From positions 54,066 to 118,065 of the forward strand of contig NZ_JAFNLL010000017.1 in NCBI RefSeq assembly GCF_017368795.1: a stretch of DNA of 64,000 bases, in the 5' to 3' direction. The notes beneath the pieces were generated by a model that saw only the letters and a list, made by a program, of their open reading frames with translations, had not been told where the DNA came from and did not search any database. Positions 60,072 to 64,000 of the stretch are shown piece after piece (within the stretch, counting starts at the first letter, position 1; every line of letters begins with the position of its first letter). The DNA comes from Arthrobacter cavernae (GTDB lineage Bacteria; Actinomycetota; Actinomycetes; Actinomycetales; Micrococcaceae). A program made the position numbers and the translations under genes.

Positions 60072-60968
60072 CTAGTGGCCGAGTCGCTCGGCCAGACGCG
60101 AAATGGCGTCCTCCGGCGTCGGCACGGGTCCGAAGAGTTCGGCCTGGCGGCGGGTGTCGGCGACGTACCTGCCGGTGTCGAACCAGGCGGCCATGCTTGC
60201 CATGTCGACCATCAGCGGGGCAAACTTCGCCGTGATCTTGCCAATGGCGCGGAGCACGCCGGTGGGCGTGGCCATGACTCTGACGTTCTTGTCTGTGTGC
60301 CCTGATGCCAGGCCCGCGGCGTCCAGCATGCTGAGCGGCCGGTTCCAGCCGATATCAATGCGCTCACCCGCAGCAATATCCGCCTCGACGGCATCGGCCA
60401 AATACCCCGCAAGGTCGCTGCTAAGGACAAAGGTCAGCGGGATGTTCTTGGAGCCAAGCCAGATGATGCGGCCCTTCTCGAACGGGTCGCCGCCCATCCT
60501 GGCGATCTGGTCGAAGAACGCCCCTGGCCGCAGCGCGACGAAGGGGACGCCGAGCTCCTCGAGCTTGTCCTCCGCGAGCTTCTTGTGCCAGAAATGGGGC
60601 ACCTGGGGTGTCTGGTCGCAGGTGAGAATACTAATGAGCACAAAGCGCGGCACGCCGGCGAGATTGGCGGCGACTGCAAGATTGGCGTTGCCGAAGGTAT
60701 CGATCGCCTCGGCGTTCCTGTCGTTCCGGGTGTAGCCGGCCGCCGTCGAGATGACAGCATCGACGCCGGTCATCGCCGCGACAAGGGAACTGACATCCAG
60801 CATGTCACCGCGGGCAACCTCAACACCCTTGGCCTCGAGCTTCCCCGCGTCCGACGCCGGGCGGACCAGCGCGCGGACTCTCTTCCCGCGGCTGAGAAGC
60901 TCATCCACCACCTGGCCGCCCAGGTATCCAGTTGCTCCAACGACGAGTACCGGCTGTTCTCCAGTCAT
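60072..60968 (-). CDS. NmrA-like/SDR NAD(P)-binding protein
   Basis: A 298-residue atypical short-chain dehydrogenase. VLVVGATGYLGGQVVDELL carries the GxxGxxG dinucleotide motif near the N-terminus, with RALVRPAS just after, as in NmrA-like and NAD(P)H-binding (DUF2867) proteins. The catalytic YxxxK is replaced by HKKLAED, so reduction is not assured. ATG at 60966-60968 with GGGAGAAAG upstream is preferred over an earlier in-frame codon at 61043. Confidence 0.82.
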   Translation of the reverse strand: MTGEQPVLVVGATGYLGGQVVDELLSRGKRVRALVRPASDAGKLEAKGVEVARGDMLDVSSLVAAMTGVDAVISTAAGYTRNDRNAEAIDTFGNANLAVAANLAGVPRFVLISILTCDQTPQVPHFWHKKLAEDKLEELGVPFVALRPGAFFDQIARMGGDPFEKGRIIWLGSKNIPLTFVLSSDLAGYLADAVEADIAAGERIDIGWNRPLSMLDAAGLASGHTDKNVRVMATPTGVLRAIGKITAKFAPLMVDMASMAAWFDTGRYVADTRRQAELFGPVPTPEDAISRLAERLGH

Positions 60969-61099
60969 TGCTTTCTCCCGGGAATTGTTCCTGGGACCAG
61001 TCGTAGCACGTGCCTGCCCGCCGGTCCATGCTTCCCGAATCAAAATGCCCTGCGAAGTCGCGTGTCCTGCGCGGCTTGCCGCACACCACAGCGTTCGTT

Positions 61100-61531
61100 C
61101 TAGCGCAGCACCGAGCTGAGCAGCAGGCTCGTTTCGCTGTTCACCACGCCATCGATCGACCTGATGCGGCCCAGAACGTCATCGAAACCGGCCAAGTCCT
61201 CGGTACGTAGTTCCGCCACGAGGTCCCAGCCGCCGTTGGTGGTGTGCAGGGCGCTGATCTCCGGGAAACCGCGAAGCTGCCGGATGACCTTGTCCGTGGA
61301 ACGGCCCTCCACGGCAATGAGGGAAACGGCCTGGATCGCCAAAGGATCCAGCTCGTCGCGGACCCGGACCGTGAATCCCACCACCGTACCCGAGGAGATG
61401 AGCCGCTCCAGGCGGCTGTTCACGGTGGCCCTCGCCACGCCAAGTTTTCTGGCCAGGCTGGCCATCGGCGCGCGGCCGTCTTCGCGCAGCGCCGAAATGA
61501 GCCTGCGATCAATGTCATCAAGGAGCGGCAT
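61100..61531 (-). CDS. Lrp/AsnC-family transcriptional regulator
   Basis: A 143-residue feast/famine regulator: an N-terminal HTH (DRRLISALREDGRAPMASLARKLGVARATVNSRLERL; key block GVARATVNSRL) and a C-terminal RAM domain (DLVAELRTEDL). It is divergent from the ornithine cyclodeaminase gene, which it probably regulates in response to an amino acid such as ornithine, arginine or proline. A GTG at 61537 would add two residues. Confidence 0.88.
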   Translation of the reverse strand: MPLLDDIDRRLISALREDGRAPMASLARKLGVARATVNSRLERLISSGTVVGFTVRVRDELDPLAIQAVSLIAVEGRSTDKVIRQLRGFPEISALHTTNGGWDLVAELRTEDLAGFDDVLGRIRSIDGVVNSETSLLLSSVLR

Positions 61532-61557
61532 GTACACAATGTATTGCCAACGTCAGC

Positions 61558-61572
61558 ATTTCGTATAGAAAT
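61558..61572. promoter_or_regulatory. ATTTC-N5-GAAAT box, candidate Lrp/AsnC site
   Basis: ATTTC (61558-61562) and GAAAT (61568-61572) are perfect 5-bp inverted arms around GTATA. This 15-bp AT-rich form fits Lrp-type boxes. It lies between the divergent regulator and ocd genes. Confidence 0.45.
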
Positions 61573-61598
61573 CATCCGAAAAGTCAGCAATTCCGCCC

Positions 61599-61628
61599 TT
61601 GAGCATGCAAAGCGTCCCTCCGTACTGT
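61599..61628 (+). promoter_or_regulatory. Promoter of the ornithine cyclodeaminase gene
   Basis: TTGAGC (61599-61604), an 18-base spacer and TACTGT (61623-61628). It lies 27-56 bases downstream of the Lrp-type box. Confidence 0.4.
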
Positions 61629-61669
61629 GGCTGAAACAACTGAGACTGACAACAGGAAAGAGGACGCTC

Positions 61670-62698
61670 ATGACGCGCTTTGTCGATGTCCACAACATGG
61701 TCCGGTGGGTTGCCGGCCGCGGACCGGAGCGAATCATCTCGGAGATGATCGAGTACATGGAAGAGGACTTCCGCCGGTGGGAACACTTCGACAAGTGCCC
61801 GCGTGTGGCCAGCCATACCCCGTTCGGCGTCATCGAACTGATGCCCACGAGCGATCACGAAAGCTACGGCTTCAAGTACGTCAACGGCCACCCCTCAAAC
61901 CCCTCCCGGGGCTTCCAGACCGTGACGGCGTTTGGCGTCCTGGCGGATGTCCACAACGGATATCCGACGTTCCTGGCCGAGATGACCGTGCTCACCGCCC
62001 TTCGCACGGCCGCGACGTCTGCCATGGTGGCCCGCCGGCTGGCGCGCCCCGGTTCCCGGGTCATGGCCATGATCGGAACGGGCAGCCAGTCCGAGTTCCA
62101 GGCTTTGGCATTCCGCGCCACCTTGGGAATCCAGGAGTTGCGGATCTGGGACACCGACCCCGCGGCAATCGCGAAGTTCCTCAGGAACATCGAGCCCATG
62201 GGCTTCGACGTCACTGTGGGAAGCTCTGCGGCAGATGCCGTCCAGGGCGCCGACATCATCACCACCTGCACCGCGGACAAGGCCCGGGCCACCATCCTTT
62301 CGGCGGATCTGATCGAACCTGGGGTCCACCTGAACGCGATCGGCGGAGACTGCCCGGGCAAGACCGAACTGGATCCGGCCATCCTCCTTGGCGGCGAGGT
62401 GTTCGTGGAGTTCACGCCGCAGACCCGGGTTGAGGGCGAAATCCAGCAAATGCCCACAGATTTTCCCGTGACCGAGTTCTGGGAAGTCCTCCTGGGCGCC
62501 AGGCCGGGCCGAACCTCACCCGAGCAGATCACCATTTTCGATTCGGTCGGCTTCGCCATCGAGGATTTCTCCGCGCTGCGCTACGTCCGGGACGCGGTTG
62601 CGGGCACCGCCTTCTTCGAGGAGATCGATCTTGTGGCAAACCCTGACGATCCCAAGGACCTGTTTGCCCTGGTCGCGGCGCTCTCCCCGGTGGGGTAA
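61670..62698 (+). CDS. Ornithine cyclodeaminase
   Basis: A 342-residue mu-crystallin-family enzyme that would convert ornithine to proline with loss of ammonia, using NAD. The dinucleotide loop is MIGTGSQSEFQALAF and NAIGGDCPGKTELD follows, with VFVEFTPQTRVEGE later. Its divergent Lrp/AsnC neighbour supports amino-acid-responsive control. Lysine or other amino-acid cyclodeaminase activity cannot be excluded. Confidence 0.9.
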   Translation: MTRFVDVHNMVRWVAGRGPERIISEMIEYMEEDFRRWEHFDKCPRVASHTPFGVIELMPTSDHESYGFKYVNGHPSNPSRGFQTVTAFGVLADVHNGYPTFLAEMTVLTALRTAATSAMVARRLARPGSRVMAMIGTGSQSEFQALAFRATLGIQELRIWDTDPAAIAKFLRNIEPMGFDVTVGSSAADAVQGADIITTCTADKARATILSADLIEPGVHLNAIGGDCPGKTELDPAILLGGEVFVEFTPQTRVEGEIQQMPTDFPVTEFWEVLLGARPGRTSPEQITIFDSVGFAIEDFSALRYVRDAVAGTAFFEEIDLVANPDDPKDLFALVAALSPVG

Positions 62699-62935
62699 CG
62701 GGGACCGCCTCGGACACGGTTCCAGGAGCGTCACGGAAAGTTGCCCGCACATCCAGATTCTGATTAGCATTCAGGCCATGGGGACAACCGAATACCGGCC
62801 CCCAGCTGCTTCGCCGGTTCGGGGATTCTGCTAGACCATCGTCCCAGGCAGCCAGCCCTTGTGGCCGGCTGCGTTCCCCCTGGGATGTCCATCCGAACCG
62901 GACCACTTCGCTCCGCTCGATGGAAGGTTTTTATC

Positions 62936-63718
62936 ATGGCAACGGAAAATCCCGCTGCACCCAAGGATGACGTAGCCGACGCACCGGCCTTGTTCCGGCG
63001 TCTCGGTGCCGAAGTTTTCGGCACGTTCCTCCTGGTTTTTGCCGGCATGGGCACCGTCTTGTTCGCCGCCAAGTTCCCCGGCGCAGACGCCACCAACCCG
63101 CTTGGCGTGGGCTTCATCGGCGTCTCGCTCGCCCTTGGCCTGACCGTGCTGGCCGGTGCATACGCCGTCGGGCACATCTCCGGCGCGCACTTCAACCCGG
63201 CCGTGACGGTGGGCGTGGCCATTGCGGGCCGGCTCCCGTGGAAGGACGTTCCCGCCTACATTGGCGCGCAGGTGGTGGGCGCCGTCCTGGGCTCCAGCCT
63301 TCTTGCAGCGATTGCGGCCGGCGGACCGGCAGGCTTCTTTGAATCGGCACGCGCCGGCGGCTTCGCCTCGAACGGTTACGGCGAGCACTCCCCGGGCGGA
63401 TTCGGCCTCGTCTCCGCACTCTTGGTCGAGTTCATTCTCACCGCAGTCTTCGTCCTGGTGATCCTGCTTGTCACTGACAAGGCGGCAGTGGCCGGCTTTG
63501 CGCCCCTCGTGATCGGCCTGACGCTGACCCTGATCCACCTGGCCAGCATCCCGGTCACGAACACTTCCGTGAACCCGGCCCGTTCCTTCGCTACCGCACT
63601 GTACGACGGCGGTGGCTGGGCCTTCGGTCAGCTGTGGGTCTTCATCGTGGCGCCGATCGCCGGAGCCGCCTTGGGCGCCATCGTCTACAAGACCGTCCTG
63701 GGCAGCAAGAAGTCCTAA
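62936..63718 (+). CDS. aqpZ: Aquaporin Z-like water channel
   Basis: A 260-residue MIP channel with six transmembrane segments. Both NPA boxes are present: HFNPAVTVG in the first half, SVNPARSFA in the second. The residues around them are of water-selective type, and an extra loop with [20 protein letters not shown] lies between. ATG at 62936 follows GGAAGG; the frame is open further upstream without homology. Transcribed alone. Confidence 0.93.
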   Translation: MATENPAAPKDDVADAPALFRRLGAEVFGTFLLVFAGMGTVLFAAKFPGADATNPLGVGFIGVSLALGLTVLAGAYAVGHISGAHFNPAVTVGVAIAGRLPWKDVPAYIGAQVVGAVLGSSLLAAIAAGGPAGFFESARAGGFASNGYGEHSPGGFGLVSALLVEFILTAVFVLVILLVTDKAAVAGFAPLVIGLTLTLIHLASIPVTNTSVNPARSFATALYDGGGWAFGQLWVFIVAPIAGAALGAIVYKTVLGSKKS

Positions 63719-63734
63719 CGGAGTGCCCTTGCTA

Positions 63735-63960
63735 GGGAGTGTTGCTAAACCTCCCTTGGGTCCGGCTGCGGTTGGCTGGTGTGAAGGGCAATCGCTTTCT
63801 GGTTTCTGATGAGGCCTGGTCCGTGATCGGACCCCTGTTTCCTGCATGGAGGGCAACAGGCGTCCGGTCGCGGACCGCCGGACCGTGTCCTGGCCGACAA
63901 GGGCTACACGTCTAGGGCCAACCGGACCTGGCTGGCCGAACCAGCTTTAGCAACACTCCC
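63735..63960. mobile_element. Internally deleted IS5-family (IS427-like) element
   Basis: Perfect terminal inverted repeats GGGAGTGTTGCTAAA (63735-63749) and TTTAGCAACACTCCC (63946-63960), flanked by TA on both sides as a target duplication (CTAG context). Between them lie only 196 bases: a start-like piece reading FLVSDEAWSVIGPLFPA, and the transposase end piece VLADKGYTSRANRTWLAE. The middle of the transposase is gone, so it cannot move by itself but could be mobilised in trans. It ends the window's annotated content. Confidence 0.88.
63780..63936 (+). pseudogene. Transposase remnant (IS5 family)
   Basis: The N-terminal piece (GTG at 63780, KGNRFLVSDEAWSVIGPLFPA) and the C-terminal piece (VLADKGYTSRANR, near 63885) are in different positions of a normal IS5-family transposase; roughly 200 codons are missing. 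The sequence after PLFPA, if shifted by one base, reads MEGNRRPVADRRTV, as in intact relatives. Both a frameshift and an internal deletion have occurred. Confidence 0.75.
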
Positions 63961-64000
63961 TAGGAGCGTGGGTCGGTAGTCGTTAAAACGCCGGACGAAA

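Noticed and set aside
1..64000. tRNA, rRNA or CRISPR array
   Set aside because: None recognised on reading both strands; the short direct repeats found are too few and too irregular for a CRISPR array.

Overview
The window is high-GC DNA from an actinobacterium, most likely Micrococcaceae close to Arthrobacter or Pseudarthrobacter. Grounds: GC-rich third positions, many GTG starts and several apparently leaderless genes, DUF3151, DUF1918 and DUF503 genes, an EF-G2-type GTPase, Streptomyces-subtilisin-inhibitor-like proteins, an NgcEFG-type sugar importer, and a beta-ketoadipate cluster followed by an IclR regulator. The genus is inferred from gene content, not from a marker gene. No rRNA, tRNA or CRISPR array was recognised.

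Layout. 1-2631: end of a beta-ketoadipate (pca) catabolic operon (thiolase, CoA-transferase A and B) and its IclR regulator. 2675-10516: pyrE, a Tat-type alpha/beta hydrolase, two phosphatases, a PadR-controlled ABC exporter and an RNA methyltransferase. 10738-16846: a frameshifted nidogen/SGNH/PKD exoprotein gene, a secreted lipase, and fructose-bisphosphate aldolase with DUF3151. 16989-25281: small conserved genes, a four-gene SipW-type surface-protein locus, purA, and a sigma factor with its membrane partner. 25400-30586 (minus): acs-sfnG-metY-CoA-binding operon behind a SAM riboswitch. 30857-37120: CoA-binding paralogue, deacetylase lipoprotein, ngcEFG importer and small enzymes. 37214-40549 (minus): purSQL. 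41180-54917: secretory block with two sialidases, a subtilase and two subtilisin-inhibitor-like proteins. 55014-63718: MarR and two small paralogues, lysC, an ABC exporter, an NmrA-like reductase, an Lrp/ornithine cyclodeaminase pair and an aquaporin. 63735-63960: an internally deleted IS5-family element.

How the genes work together. The strongest regulatory story is the SAM-riboswitch operon. MetY releases acetate when it makes homocysteine or methionine from O-acetylhomoserine, and the first gene, acs, could turn that acetate back into the acetyl-CoA needed to make O-acetylhomoserine. SfnG would bring in sulfur from dimethylsulfone. The sialidases, subtilase, lipase, SGNH protein, deacetylase and GlcNAc/chitobiose-type importer together suggest a scavenger of host or soil glycoprotein and chitin. 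purA, purSQL and pyrE supply nucleotides.

Unusual points. A one-base deletion breaks the nidogen/SGNH gene. An in-frame 25-codon charged tail follows the subtilase stop codon. Two perfect 22-23 bp palindromes share an 18-nt arm. Three copies of a 9-bp palindrome lie in front of purS. Two tiny proteins next to the MarR gene share an FGPA core.
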